Assembly: GCA_001599355.1 (NCBI GenBank)
Contig: BCGQ01000001.1
Location: 1,305,135-1,369,134 of the forward strand
Direction: 5' to 3'
DNA: 64,000 bases
Origin: Nakazawaea peltata
Taxonomy: Eukaryota; Ascomycota; Pichiomycetes; Alaninales; Pachysolenaceae
In this document: positions 37,488 through 48,300 of the stretch, piece by piece
Position numbering within the stretch: the first letter of the stretch is position 1
Layout: each line of letters opens with the position of its first letter
Position numbers and translations under genes: made by a program
The notes under the pieces: generated by a model
Databases searched by the model: none
What the model was told of the DNA's origin: nothing
Seen by the model: the letters and a program-made list of their open reading frames with translations, nothing else

Positions 37488-39380
37488 ATGTTATATGGAA
37501 ATCTGGTCCGTAAGGGCCCTTGGAAAATGCTGACAACTATTCAAGTCAGACTATTTGCCGATGTGGTCGGTAGTGGTCCAAAGGGTTGTGACAACAGGTT
37601 CCCAGTGCCTAGTAGATTTGATCATGACATATCGAATTCACTCACAGTGACAGATCCCTTGATCATATATAAGAATTATGTTGCCAGTGGGGTATTGAAA
37701 CCCGACATGCAGCAGTTGAGAACAGCCATAGAGTTCCAGAAATTGTATTTGAGAGTTCGTGATTACCAGGCTCCAGAGCTGTTAGCTATCAGGATCAAGA
37801 CGTTGATCCGTAAAATCGAACAGAAGCATGAATCTTCCTCTTTTATTGTTAAGAAATTTGGGAAATACAAACCTCGATGGTTTGATCAAAGTAGTGCAAA
37901 AAGAACAGATCTTATCAAAGTGTTGACTGATGAGGAAGAATTATTGAACTATCCTTCACCACAAGGTTTATTAATTAATGGACCAGTTGGATCAGGTAAA
38001 TCATTATTGATGGATATTTTTGCTTCTTCTTTACCACATGACTCGAAATGTAGATGGCATTACAATAATTTCATGTTATGGGTATACAATGAAATTCATA
38101 CTATATATAAACGTAGGTTAGTGTCCAATCAAGAGAACCATAGTTACTTATCGTTAGAGAACGAGTTAATTTTGTTTGAGATTGCTCAGAATATGATCTC
38201 TAAGAACACTGTTTTGATGTTGGATGAGTTCATGTTACCTGATATTGCTGCTCTGAAAGTTATCAAAATTTTATTCACCTATTTCTTCAAGTTGGGGGGT
38301 GTTCTTGTAGCGACTTCAAATAGATTACCAGAAGAGTTATATTCCACAGACTTCAACAGAACGCAATTCGAAGGTTTCTTGGGCATTCTTAAGATCAGAT
38401 GTCAGTCATATGATATGGCTCCAGATAGTGCTGATTACAGACAAATTTTGAGTGAAGAAGCCAAGGGTGAGATCAAATCTTTCTCTGTCGTCAAAAATAA
38501 AAATCCTATCCATGAATCTGAATGGTTGACCTTGATTCAAGATCATATGAATCTTGAACTGGCTAGACCGGATAAGTTAATTGTATATGGACGGACTATT
38601 GAGGTGCCTCATCACCATGAAGGGGTTGTAAAGTACGATTTCCAGGATATTTGTCTGGGTTTATATGGTCCTGGTGACTATATTTCAATCGCCTCCACTT
38701 ACCATACGGTAATCTTGGATAATGTACCTATTATGACTTTGAAAATGAGAAATGAGGCCAGAAGATTCATCACTTTACTCGATGCTTTGTATGAATCCAA
38801 ATGTAAATTGATAATGAGATCTGAACTGGATTTAGATCAATTATTCTTCCCAGAAGTGAAGGGAACTTCTATCAGTGACGATAACATGTTCCAGTCGAAC
38901 AGTGAAGACGTTCAAACTGAAGAAATGTTTTCCAAGACTGAAATGGCCTTGTTAAATCCTTATAGACCTAATGTCTCCTCATATGATGAAGGTGATAATG
39001 ACTACAAGACAATTCTGCCTGAGAATTTTAGTACCAATTTTAGAAGTATCAAGAAATTCACCGGAGAAGATGAAATGTTCGCATACAAGAGAGCAGTAAG
39101 TAGAATGAAAGAGATGACAGGTTCTCCAAGTTGGAGAGAGCCAGGTAAATGGACTCCTATTGACAGATCGATGAGACCTTGGGAGAGTAATAACTCAGTC
39201 TCTAAGGAATCTAAATATGTTCCTGAATATATGTTGGGGAATCAAATGGACTCCAAACTGTCTTCCCAATTCAAAGGTGCACCATCGTTTAAGAATGTGC
39301 ATATTTGGGCCTTGGGATTATGGAATCATTCCGCCAGAGTTAAAGACGATATAACCAGGAGATGGATAAAGGGTTATTGA
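37488..39380 (+). CDS. AFG1: Mitochondrial AAA-type ATPase Afg1 (LACE1 family)
   Basis: 630 aa from ATG 37488; the frame continues only to a TTG at 37455. An N-terminal basic segment fits a mitochondrial presequence. Walker A 'GPVGSGKSLLMD' lies near residue 165, Walker B 'VLMLDEF' near 242, and the family motifs 'GGVLVATSNRLPEELY' and 'FEGFLGILK' follow. Afg1 promotes turnover of misfolded or excess complex IV subunits in the inner membrane. It is longer than S. cerevisiae Afg1 (509 aa), with an extra C-terminal region of about 100 residues. A TATATAAG box lies about 48 bp upstream. Confidence 0.92.
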   Translation: MLYGNLVRKGPWKMLTTIQVRLFADVVGSGPKGCDNRFPVPSRFDHDISNSLTVTDPLIIYKNYVASGVLKPDMQQLRTAIEFQKLYLRVRDYQAPELLAIRIKTLIRKIEQKHESSSFIVKKFGKYKPRWFDQSSAKRTDLIKVLTDEEELLNYPSPQGLLINGPVGSGKSLLMDIFASSLPHDSKCRWHYNNFMLWVYNEIHTIYKRRLVSNQENHSYLSLENELILFEIAQNMISKNTVLMLDEFMLPDIAALKVIKILFTYFFKLGGVLVATSNRLPEELYSTDFNRTQFEGFLGILKIRCQSYDMAPDSADYRQILSEEAKGEIKSFSVVKNKNPIHESEWLTLIQDHMNLELARPDKLIVYGRTIEVPHHHEGVVKYDFQDICLGLYGPGDYISIASTYHTVILDNVPIMTLKMRNEARRFITLLDALYESKCKLIMRSELDLDQLFFPEVKGTSISDDNMFQSNSEDVQTEEMFSKTEMALLNPYRPNVSSYDEGDNDYKTILPENFSTNFRSIKKFTGEDEMFAYKRAVSRMKEMTGSPSWREPGKWTPIDRSMRPWESNNSVSKESKYVPEYMLGNQMDSKLSSQFKGAPSFKNVHIWALGLWNHSARVKDDITRRWIKGY

Positions 39381-39879
39381 GTAGATATTGATCAATAAAT
39401 TTATAGAGTTTTAAATTTTTTGTAGAGCAAAAAGTGTTCTGGATGATATCTAAGTGTTTTGAGAGAAAGAAAATTCAGCTGCAGAATCTTCTTCAATCCA
39501 TTTGAAGGCGATGAACCCCCTGAAAATTCCCCACTAATCTCGCCATGAACCCCTTTTTGAGGAAATTTGGAAAAAATCAAAATATGCGCAGAAAATCAAT
39601 TCGCCTTGAGAGTGTCAAGAGCAATTTACAATAATTGGATAGAGATGGAGACTTGTAGATCAAGGCAGTGGTGGAGGGTTTGAGGAAGGGATTTGATATT
39701 GATGAAATGAGAATGTGAGAATAGAAGAGTAAATCAGGAAGAATTGTGAGATTCCTAGTATTTTTCTCCGAATAGCAATCCCCTCATATTACTACTTCAT
39801 ACTTTTTATCTATCTCTTACAGTGTATCCCCTTTCAGAATTACAATATATCATATATATTCACAATTTTATTCCAATTA
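39381..39879. other. AFG1 and ANL-like gene 3' intergenic region
   Basis: About 500 bp between two convergent stop codons. It is unusually long for a convergent pair in this window; no gene or RNA was recognised in it. Confidence 0.45.
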
Positions 39880-41466
39880 TTAACAATACTCATAAAAACA
39901 ACCATCAACACCAAACTTACCATAAATCCCTAAAGGCATCCATCCTTCTTGATCCAGATGTAAATTTCCCAAGGTGTCCATGGATACTTGGCCCAACTGT
40001 TTACCTATATTAAAACCCCTACCCATCAATTCACCTTCATTATTTTCAGCCTTCCAATCGTTGTGGTCACGGACTTTCAACTCCAAACAGTTTGCTGCGA
40101 CACCTAATTTTCTGACACGAACAGCTCCATTCGGTTTGGTATCGTTTTGTAAAATACGATAATCATAGAAATTCGTTTTAAGAACTGGTCCTAATAAATG
40201 AAGTTTCAATTTCTCATTTACAATTCTAGTTCCCAACAATGCTTGAATGAAGTTCAATTGAGACGATGACAAATTCAGGTCACTTATCAACTCCGAATAC
40301 AATATTCTGAGCTTTGGAATTTGTTTATGGAAGAATAATTCGTTATGAATTCCTCTGGCAAACCAATTACTAGAAATATTTAGTTTAAGAGACTGAATCG
40401 GGTTTAATGAGTTAACTTGGCGACTTAATTGAGGAACCAAATTGGAAGAAAGGCATTGTTCCGAGACACTGAGAATAGTTGGTTCTAACAGCCTTATAAC
40501 AGACAAATTAAGATTATCAACAGGAATAAGAATTATCTCACTAACTCCAGCTACAAAAGCACTCAAGATTTTTACTAACATATTTTGGTTCATGAGTGTG
40601 ACGTTGGAAGAAGACACAATTGAGTTCAGATTGGAAACCTGGATCATAATTCTGTCTTCAGAAGTCCACATGTGATCCATAGGCAAAGATCTCAATTGAG
40701 ACAGAATCGAAGAAACAAAATTTACCAGAGAGTACTCTGTTTCTTTGAAATTGAGAGTATCGACCATCACCTTTTGTAAGTCTTCGTCTTTCGACTGGTA
40801 ATTATATTCATATGAGGGTTCTCCATTGCCAGGAGAGTGCAAAGACAACTCCTTGTCCAAGATCAAGAACTTGGAATAGCCCAATTTCTGGAATTGAGAG
40901 ACATATTTGGAATCACAACAGATCAACCCAACAGTTGAATTCGACTCTAAAGGCATCTTGGTATAATTATACACGACCTTTTTCGTATAGAAGAATGAAG
41001 ATAAAGTGACGAACAACAGCAGGGCAGAACTGAGAGGCAGATAAAGACCAATATTCCCATCTTGCAGTTCCAAATTCTCGGCAATTCCCTTGAAAATCAG
41101 ATTCAATTCATAATAATCGTACACATCATGAGTATTCGATCCTCCAACAATAGTTAACTTAGACTTCCCACTCTTCAGATGATGTGACATAGCCAATTTC
41201 CAGACATCTTTCAAATTACCATTTCTGATTTTGTAAACATCATACCTAACCTGTAAACCAGCAGTTAAAGGAAGACCATGCATCACATCTATTGATCTAT
41301 AAATAGCACTCTCTCCAGCCTTTCTAGTGGTCGACACCGATGCCTGTTCCTTCAAGGACACTTCATGTACATCTTTCTTCCCTTCCAAGTAAATTTTGTC
41401 ATAAACAAGGCATAGTCCAATGATCACACCGAGAACGACTATGAAAACACTCGTATCTAGTTCCAT
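39880..41466 (-). CDS. Membrane-anchored degenerate acyl-CoA-synthetase-like (ANL) protein
   Basis: 528 aa, ATG 41466. A single hydrophobic N-terminal anchor (about residues 6-23) precedes a region resembling the ANL (AMP-binding) fold: 'NIGLYLPLSSALLLFV' near residue 138 corresponds to the early 'VGILLPNSPEF' segment. The C-terminus 'DQEGWMPLGIYGKFGVDG' resembles the 'DGWFRTGDIG.FDEDGY' hinge. The ATP-binding P-loop (SSGTTG-like) is not visible, the hinge Asp is replaced, and the protein stops where the mobile C-terminal domain should begin. It is therefore probably not a working synthetase. I know no close named homologue; location in ER or lipid droplet is inference from the anchor. Confidence 0.6.
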   Translation of the reverse strand: MELDTSVFIVVLGVIIGLCLVYDKIYLEGKKDVHEVSLKEQASVSTTRKAGESAIYRSIDVMHGLPLTAGLQVRYDVYKIRNGNLKDVWKLAMSHHLKSGKSKLTIVGGSNTHDVYDYYELNLIFKGIAENLELQDGNIGLYLPLSSALLLFVTLSSFFYTKKVVYNYTKMPLESNSTVGLICCDSKYVSQFQKLGYSKFLILDKELSLHSPGNGEPSYEYNYQSKDEDLQKVMVDTLNFKETEYSLVNFVSSILSQLRSLPMDHMWTSEDRIMIQVSNLNSIVSSSNVTLMNQNMLVKILSAFVAGVSEIILIPVDNLNLSVIRLLEPTILSVSEQCLSSNLVPQLSRQVNSLNPIQSLKLNISSNWFARGIHNELFFHKQIPKLRILYSELISDLNLSSSQLNFIQALLGTRIVNEKLKLHLLGPVLKTNFYDYRILQNDTKPNGAVRVRKLGVAANCLELKVRDHNDWKAENNEGELMGRGFNIGKQLGQVSMDTLGNLHLDQEGWMPLGIYGKFGVDGCFYEYC

Positions 41467-41518
41467 TATTCGTTTCCCTCCTTCTCCTCTATCTCGTCAG
41501 TTCTTCCTCTCCCTCTTC

Positions 41519-41546
41519 TGATCTCGATCTCGATCTCGATCGAGAC
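41519..41546. repeat. (GATCTC)n short repeat
   Basis: Four or so GATCTC/GATCGA hexamers lie in the divergent promoter between the ANL-like gene and the CDC1/TED1 gene. Confidence 0.75.
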
Positions 41547-41690
41547 CCCTTCCAAATTTAGTCAAGCGCTAAGAAAAAAACTTTATCCTGCTGGGAATCT
41601 CAGGCACCAACGGGGATTGTTTAGGTTAAGTACCAGGGGTATAAGACGACGGAGAAGAGAACAGACAGCGGAGAAGAAGGGTTGCCTAGT

Positions 41691-43145
41691 ATGAAGTTGT
41701 CGATATACAATTTCCGGAACGCCCATATGATGGTGTTATTTCTGGCATGGGTCGTTGTTATCTTTTATAATGAGCGACTTGTCCCTTGGAGGCTGAGCCA
41801 GGAATGTAGTTGGCCTCAAGGAGAGGGAGACCCAGGTGGGAAAGGTGATTCGTATAATATTTTGGTGGTGACAGACCCTCAGTTGATCGACTATCATACT
41901 TATCCTGGCAGAAATGGATTTTTACTCAAGATTTCACAGCATGTTACCAATAACTATTTATACAAGAATTATAAGAGTTTGGTAGGGACATTGAGACCCC
42001 AGCTGGTGGTGTTTGTGGGTGACTACTTAGATAATGGGCGTCTTGATTTCGAAGGAGAGGCAAGGGGAAGTACTTTGGAGAATTATTACCGAGAATTAAC
42101 AAAATTCAATTTCATTTTCAACGAGACAACTGACCATACAATGGAGATCTTAACTAATGTACCTGGAAATCATGATGTGGGATGGTCTGATGGTGTCACC
42201 TGGGAACTGTTACAAAGATTTGAGACAAATTTCGGAAAAACAAACATCGTAAAGCATTTGGGCGGTCATGATCTTATCATGTTGGATAGTCTTTCATTCA
42301 GTAATACTGTTAATGAATCTATATATGGCCCTCCAAGGAAGATGGTGGACTCGATAAGTGAGGAAAAGAAAGTTCGTCCTAGAATTCTTTTCACTCATGT
42401 ACCTTTATGGAAAGATGATCCTACAAAATGTGGTCCATTAAGAGAGTCAGAGAAGTTTCCAATCACAAAGGGTTTCCAATACCAAACCGTACTTTCAAAG
42501 GAACATTCTATTGAATTGATCGAGAAATTGAAACCAGACCTTATTATCACTGGGGATGATCATGATTATTGTGATTATAAGCATACGTCCAGTAGTGGAG
42601 AAACTATTACCGAGATAACTGTAAAGTCGATCTCCATGGCTATGGGAATATATAGACCTGCAGTACAATTATTAACATTATACAATCAGACATCGACTGG
42701 ATTTTCGAATCAAGCCGTTTATGATACACAAATTTGTTACTTACCCAAACCATATGATGAGGTGACAATATACTGTGCCCTGCTGTTTGCGACAGCTGTA
42801 ATTTTGTGCATCGTAGTAGCAATGAGGACTAGTTCGATGTCGATGATCATGAGAAAGCATAATTTATACTACAAATCATCGCAGTTCAAAGAAAAAGAGC
42901 CGGTCTCTTATCAACGTCTTTCTTCATACCTTCAAAACACCGAGCAAGAAGAGATAAATTTGAGTTACGGATCAGGAATTAGGGGCAGTTACACTTACCA
43001 TACTTCCAACTTTACCGAGAGTATGTCTCGGAAGAGAAATTATCGTAGATTTAATTATCTTTTATTTTTGAAATATTCGGTCTCTTTATTTGCGATGGTG
43101 TTTACTATATATTGGATTTTTGTTAAGGATATTCTGCTAGCATAA
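41691..43145 (+). CDS. ER metallophosphoesterase of the Cdc1/Ted1 (PGAP5) family
   Basis: 484 aa from ATG 41691; a TTG lies three codons upstream. It has an N-terminal signal anchor (about residues 10-30), calcineurin-like phosphoesterase motifs 'VVTDPQLID', 'FVGDYLDNG', 'VPGNHDVGW', 'THVPLWKDD' and 'ITGDDHDYCDY', then two C-terminal membrane segments (about 365-385 and 460-480). Members remodel ethanolamine-phosphate on GPI anchors in the ER (Ted1 on mannose 2, Cdc1 on mannose 1) and use manganese. All metal-ligand motifs are present, so it should be active. I cannot tell Cdc1 from Ted1 orthology here. Confidence 0.88.
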   Translation: MKLSIYNFRNAHMMVLFLAWVVVIFYNERLVPWRLSQECSWPQGEGDPGGKGDSYNILVVTDPQLIDYHTYPGRNGFLLKISQHVTNNYLYKNYKSLVGTLRPQLVVFVGDYLDNGRLDFEGEARGSTLENYYRELTKFNFIFNETTDHTMEILTNVPGNHDVGWSDGVTWELLQRFETNFGKTNIVKHLGGHDLIMLDSLSFSNTVNESIYGPPRKMVDSISEEKKVRPRILFTHVPLWKDDPTKCGPLRESEKFPITKGFQYQTVLSKEHSIELIEKLKPDLIITGDDHDYCDYKHTSSSGETITEITVKSISMAMGIYRPAVQLLTLYNQTSTGFSNQAVYDTQICYLPKPYDEVTIYCALLFATAVILCIVVAMRTSSMSMIMRKHNLYYKSSQFKEKEPVSYQRLSSYLQNTEQEEINLSYGSGIRGSYTYHTSNFTESMSRKRNYRRFNYLLFLKYSVSLFAMVFTIYWIFVKDILLA

Positions 43146-43435
43146 TAGATATGAGTTTATAAGAAGTGTAGACGTTTAGATTGAGGGATCTGATCTATGG
43201 AACCCTATGGAGTACTCGCCATGAGCCCTCAGCATAAGCCTCACCATGATCTCATCTCCGGATCCTCCCCCTATCACCCCCCAAATTCCTTATCTGCTCT
43301 GCAAAAAAAAAGGGGTTATGCACTAATTAGGAAGTGAGATGAGGTAGGAAAATTTTTTACTAAGAAAATTTTTTTCCCTTTATATAGGGAGTAACTTTAT
43401 TTAAGTTGAGAAGTTGAGAAGAGTTAAATCACGAT
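43146..43435. promoter_or_regulatory. Promoter with two AAAATTTT elements
   Basis: GGAAAATTTTTT at 43348-43359 and AGAAAATTTTTTTCCC from 43363 lie 70-90 bp before the RRM-protein start. A TATATA follows near 43381. Confidence 0.6.
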
Positions 43436-44551
43436 ATGGAGACCGAAGAGGTGATTAAAACCAAGGAAAGTACTGTAGAAGTGGAATTAGACACACAGGC
43501 AAAGGAAGAAAATTCGGAGCCTGGCGTTTCCGCCTCTGGAAATAGTCAAACGGAAGGGCCTGTGACAGATGAAAAACTGCAGAAGGATGAGGATAAGAAT
43601 AAATTGGAGAAATATGATATCTTGGAGAAACCGAGATATTTAGCAACGAGAGCCATATTTATTGGCAATTTGATGCCCCAGTGTTTTGAGAACAAGCAGT
43701 TACAGGAATTGTTGGAGAAAAATGTAGAAGACAGTGGTGGGTTCATAGAAAGAGCTTGGTTAAATCAGAAAAGAACACATTCGATAGTGCTAGTTTCAGA
43801 TATCAATGGGGCTAAACATTTGCATGAAAAATTGAATGGAACTGAGTTTGCTCCTCAACTGAATGATAATGATACCAAAGACAAATTGTATATCGATTTT
43901 ATACCCGTCAAAGTTGTACAGACATGGATAGATCAAGAAGATAATGGGCCCCAAGATGCGATCTGGAGGGTCGAATACGAGCAGGTTCGTGATAAGACGA
44001 TTGCCATCCATAGGACGGTGAATTATTCTCGAATTGAGCATAAATCTAGTAATTTCTTGATCGACAAGAGTGGAAGAAACCCTAGTCTGCCCACATCTCA
44101 TCGATCTCATTACCCCCAATCGCATTATGGAAACAATTACCATAGAAATCATCCTTACAATGATAGAGACTACAACTATGGTAGAAGACCTCAACGGAAC
44201 CCTTATCCAAGGGACAGATATTCAGGATATCAAGCAGGACCAGACTATAGTAGAAGATCATACAGACCTAGGTATGAAGATCCTTACTATTCATCGAGAT
44301 ATTATGACTATGGATATAACAATTACAACAGAGGATACAGAGGAGATCCTCATAGACCTCGTTTGAAGTCTACACCAGCACCTGGAATGAGTTTACCCTC
44401 GAAAACTGGAACCTCATCATCAGCATCAACATCAGCATCATCGGAATCTTCCAAAAACACCAAGATCACCGAATCAGACGTACCACCAAAAGTAGCCAAA
44501 CCTACAAAGCCAAGTGATATGACTTGGGATTTAGGAGGGGATGAAAATTAG
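43436..44551 (+). CDS. RRM-domain protein with R/Y-rich tail, acinus-like
   Basis: 371 aa, ATG 43436. An acidic N-terminal region is followed by one RRM-like domain (about residues 70-170: 'RAIFIGNLMPQCFENKQLQELL', 'FIERAWLNQKRTHSIVLVSD', 'LYIDFIPVK'). The arrangement, with W in 'ERAWLNQKRTHSIV', recalls the acinus RRM ('EEAFWIDKIKSHCFV'). The C-terminal half is very rich in R, Y, G and N (about residues 215-310), typical of RNA-binding, condensate-forming tails, and ends in S-rich sequence. An mRNA-processing role is likely by inference. Acinus-type proteins are best known outside budding yeast; orthology is uncertain. Confidence 0.6.
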   Translation: METEEVIKTKESTVEVELDTQAKEENSEPGVSASGNSQTEGPVTDEKLQKDEDKNKLEKYDILEKPRYLATRAIFIGNLMPQCFENKQLQELLEKNVEDSGGFIERAWLNQKRTHSIVLVSDINGAKHLHEKLNGTEFAPQLNDNDTKDKLYIDFIPVKVVQTWIDQEDNGPQDAIWRVEYEQVRDKTIAIHRTVNYSRIEHKSSNFLIDKSGRNPSLPTSHRSHYPQSHYGNNYHRNHPYNDRDYNYGRRPQRNPYPRDRYSGYQAGPDYSRRSYRPRYEDPYYSSRYYDYGYNNYNRGYRGDPHRPRLKSTPAPGMSLPSKTGTSSSASTSASSESSKNTKITESDVPPKVAKPTKPSDMTWDLGGDEN

Positions 44552-44596
44552 ATTACAAGTGGGACTATAACGTATATACAAAAATAAATATATTAA

Positions 44597-45109
44597 TCAT
44601 GCATTCCAAAGCGACAATATAACATCGACTAAACCGTTACTACTGGTCTCCAAGACGTACAAACCGTACAAAGAGGCCCAAGTACCAACGTCAAGAAGAC
44701 GCATCAGAACCTTATGCCATATTCCGTATACTCTAAGTGGAATATAATCGATGATACAACTTTGGAAACCGGCTTTGGAGTGGACGATGAGTAAAGTTCC
44801 TAAGATGACATCCAATAATGGTGTGGTAGTAAGAGCTGTAGGGCTGACGAAGGGGGCAACAGTTAATGGGATCATCAGCAAAGTGGTCATTTTCTCAAAA
44901 GTCCAGTGGTAAGACCCATGTTCGTGGTCCAGGCTAGGTGGAACATAAGCATCGTTGACAGTTCCCACGATGTATCCTGGTGGTTGTTGCTTTAACTTGA
45001 ATTTGTCTAAGGAAAACGACACTTTTGGGATGAAAGATCTATTTCTGATCTGGTTTCTGAGCGCCATTTGTTTGAGCGCAGGGTGCGCGATCATCGAAGG
45101 TCTGAACAT
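44597..45109 (-). CDS. SDH4: Succinate dehydrogenase membrane anchor subunit
   Basis: 170 aa, ATG 45109. A mitochondrial presequence (about 30 residues, R and S rich) is followed by 'PPSLDHEHGSYHWTFEKM' and three membrane helices. The second contains 'HSKAGFQSCIIDYIPLR', the heme/ubiquinone-region motif of the CybS family. Sdh4 with Sdh3 anchors complex II in the inner membrane and binds ubiquinone. Length agrees with S. cerevisiae Sdh4 (181 aa). It converges on the RRM-protein gene, with 45 bp between stop codons. It adds a complex II gene to the complex I and III genes in this window. Confidence 0.93.
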   Translation of the reverse strand: MFRPSMIAHPALKQMALRNQIRNRSFIPKVSFSLDKFKLKQQPPGYIVGTVNDAYVPPSLDHEHGSYHWTFEKMTTLLMIPLTVAPFVSPTALTTTPLLDVILGTLLIVHSKAGFQSCIIDYIPLRVYGIWHKVLMRLLDVGTWASLYGLYVLETSSNGLVDVILSLWNA

Positions 45110-45194
45110 GGCTTTGTATGGGTGGTTAGTAGGAGGTGAAGAAGAGGTGAGATATTTGAGGGAGTAAAATTTTCATCTCTAGCGAAATACGAAG

Positions 45195-45290
45195 GAATGT
45201 GGAAGGGGGGAAATATAGGGGGGAAATATAGGGAAATCTAGGGGGGTGAGCAGATGGGGATTAGAGGGGGATTAGAGGGGGATTAGACGA
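45195..45290. repeat. G-rich short repeats (GGGGAAATATA and GGGGGATTAGA)
   Basis: Two or three GGGGAAATATA units (45205-45232) and three GGGGGATTAGA units (45255-45287) in the gap upstream of SDH4. Confidence 0.75.
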
Positions 45291-45392
45291 GAATATAGTG
45301 TGCTCAACAAGACCATACTATCCATACCTACACATCATACAAACATTAATTTTTTAAATATACAATGACTCAATATGACATATGTAGAGTAT

Positions 45393-48300
45393 CTAAGAAG
45401 ACGATCTAGACCCCTCAACTCGAGGAGTACTCAACATTTTAAAAGGTAAAGGCTCTTTACCAGGGAATTTCCCACCTTTAGAACTTTGTCTACTTGCAGC
45501 AGAAGAATAAACAGCAGCAGAGGCCATAGAAATAGACCGTTTCGATTCCAACATAGCACTAGTAGGAGAATTATTAACACTACCACTCACTGATGACAAG
45601 GCTGGAGAAATCATAGCATAAGAACCTCCAGATAATCCTGTTCCACCAACCGTAGAGTATATGTATGGTGAACCACCCGCAATTTGAGACGAGTATACTG
45701 GAACTGAAGAATATACTGGATAACCAACTACAGAAGAAGCCGAAGGAGCAGTAGTAGCAACGGCTGAGACGTACTGAGGCTGCTGGTAAGTTGTCGAATA
45801 GGGACGAGATTGTCCTTGAGGTGGAGGACCCGAATAAACGATTTGCAGTGTTACAGCATGAGACTGACCACCAGCCAGGTAAACTGGAGGAGGGTTCAGC
45901 AGATAAAACACACCTTGAGGAGATTGGTAATAAGGTTGAGACTGAGGAGAAGGAATGAACTGTGGCAGAGCAGACGGGCCTGTAGTTGGTCTTCCAGCAT
46001 ATAAATATGGACCAGGAGGTGGTGGTGGTGCCGGCTGTGGAGGAGCAATTTGTGCGTACTGAACAGGTGGAGCCGATCCAATATTTGGCCGGTGACGTTG
46101 TGCTGGTACAGGATGCAACTTTCTAATTGACTCAGTCTTTTTCAGGAACAGATATGAATCAGAATCACCATTTCTCAATTTGTGAAGTAAAGGTGTTGGT
46201 GCTCTATTCTCCAAAGGTGAATTATTTGAGATAGAACCATCACTGTTGGATCGTTTTTCTTTTTTCAGCTCTGCTGGGGGAATTGAATCTGAACTGCGAC
46301 GAGGAAGGATTACTTCGACTGGGATTGGGGTTTTGTGTTCTACTAGTGAATGAAGGATAGGTGGATTCACAGCATTATCGGAACCGAGTTTAGGTGTAGA
46401 GGCCTGTTTAGGAGAGGATTTTGCTGAAGATCTAGTGGAGGATCTAGTAATAGATCTCTGTCTAGATGTAGATCTAAGTTTAGGTGAAGAAATTTGTGCA
46501 GGAGAAGAGCTAAGTTTAGGTGAGGAGGTTTGCCTAGGTGACGACCCAAGTTTAGGTGTAGCAGATCTAGAAGATATAAACCTCCTCAATGAAGCAGGAA
46601 CATTAACCACCTTCTCTTCAACATGTCCATTCTCTTCATCACTAGAATCAATTATCCTCGGAACCCTTTGTTTTCTTGGACTTTCCCGTAACTCATGTTC
46701 TCCTTCCCAAGTGGGTGATGATAAGACAAGGATAGGTTCTTGTTTACTGGGAGATTTCTCTTCTGATTCACTCTCTCGAATTCTCTTCCTACCTTGCCGC
46801 GCCCGCTGCCTCAATGGTTGAGGCCTTACAGAACGCAATCTTGATTCTTTATCCAAAATGACCGGTAACTTATCATCGATCAGCAAGCTCTTCAACAGTC
46901 TCAACTGTTTAGGAATCAGCTCGACACCAGGACTAGACAGTTTCTTTGGTCTACCTGGGCCTCTTTTCTTTATAGTTTTCACGACATTCTTATGATTCAG
47001 TCTAATGTGATCACGACTACTAAGATCGGGAGACCTGTTATATGGAGAAGAAGCTAAAGATGAAGGAGCAGAAGTTTTCAAGTATTTCAATGGGATTCCT
47101 ACTTCCTTACCGACTTCAGTTTCGGCATATCTTGTACGTTTTCTGTCATTATGACCGGCAATTGCAGCACTTGCAGCCAACTGAACTAATTTGACAGACT
47201 CTTCATCCATTTGTCCAGGTGGAGCCATATTAATTGAGAGTTGTCTTTGAACATGCAGTGGTAAAGAGGTGAGATCAATTGGAGAATCTTCATCATCCGG
47301 GTGTCTTCTAGAATGACGACGAGATGATGAAGAAGAAATTGTCGAAGAAGCAGAGGAAGTAGACCAAGTCGATGAATGTTGAGATATTGGGGAAGAAGTT
47401 TTATCTGATCTGACAAGTTTTTCAGATCTCTTGACTAAAGCAAGAGATAAAGGTGAAGAAAGAGTGGCAGAATGAGAAGTAGAAGAAACACTCTGAGGAG
47501 AAGCAGATCTAGTATGTCCATTCAATGAGAAATTCTTCTTTCCAATATATCCAGTACATTTAGAAGTCCCACAATAACATGGTTGAGGTCTCAGATCTGG
47601 GAACCATTCAAAATTATAATGATAAGTGATCTCATCACCCGGTTGGATATCTTTAGAACCAGCAAAGAGTCCAACTCGAGGTTCTCCATTCACAGTCCAT
47701 TTTTGAATCACCAGGTTAGGTTCACATGAATGATTAGCAAATCTCAGTATAGAACCTTTAGTTGCACCATCGATACTCAAACCATTTCCAAGACTCAAGA
47801 AATAGAAATGATTATTCATTCCATCATAATCATGATTCAATCTTCTTTCTACTTCATCTTGGTCAATGATTTCTCCTGTATATTCGAGGATCAAAGTATG
47901 AGCTTTATAAGATCTGATGGCTCTTAAACCAAAACCTTTATCACCGGCTTGAACTACTTCCACTCCATTAGCATATTTATCATTCTGCAGTAATTTCCTC
48001 GATAAATTTGAAAAGTTTCTGTTCCCACAATCTTTACCGGCACCTACATTACAATTAGTGGAGTTACATTCCAATTGGAACATGCGATTGAAGCAGGAAT
48101 CACCACAAACACCACCTTGACAATCACAATGCTCTACTTCTTCGGCATTCCTCTTCCTTACAATCATTTTGGTCTTTTGCAGGTCTTTACATCTCCATAC
48201 ATTTTTCTTCAAAGATCTCCAGTGCAATATTTTACGTTCACCTCTAACAGTTGGACAGTAAATATTCCAAGGGATTTTGAAATCGGATGTCTCGTTCAAC

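Noticed and set aside
45125-45131. TACTAAC on the minus strand just before the SDH4 ATG
   Set aside because: An AG lies near the ATG, but no convincing donor was found upstream; the start and presequence are complete without it.
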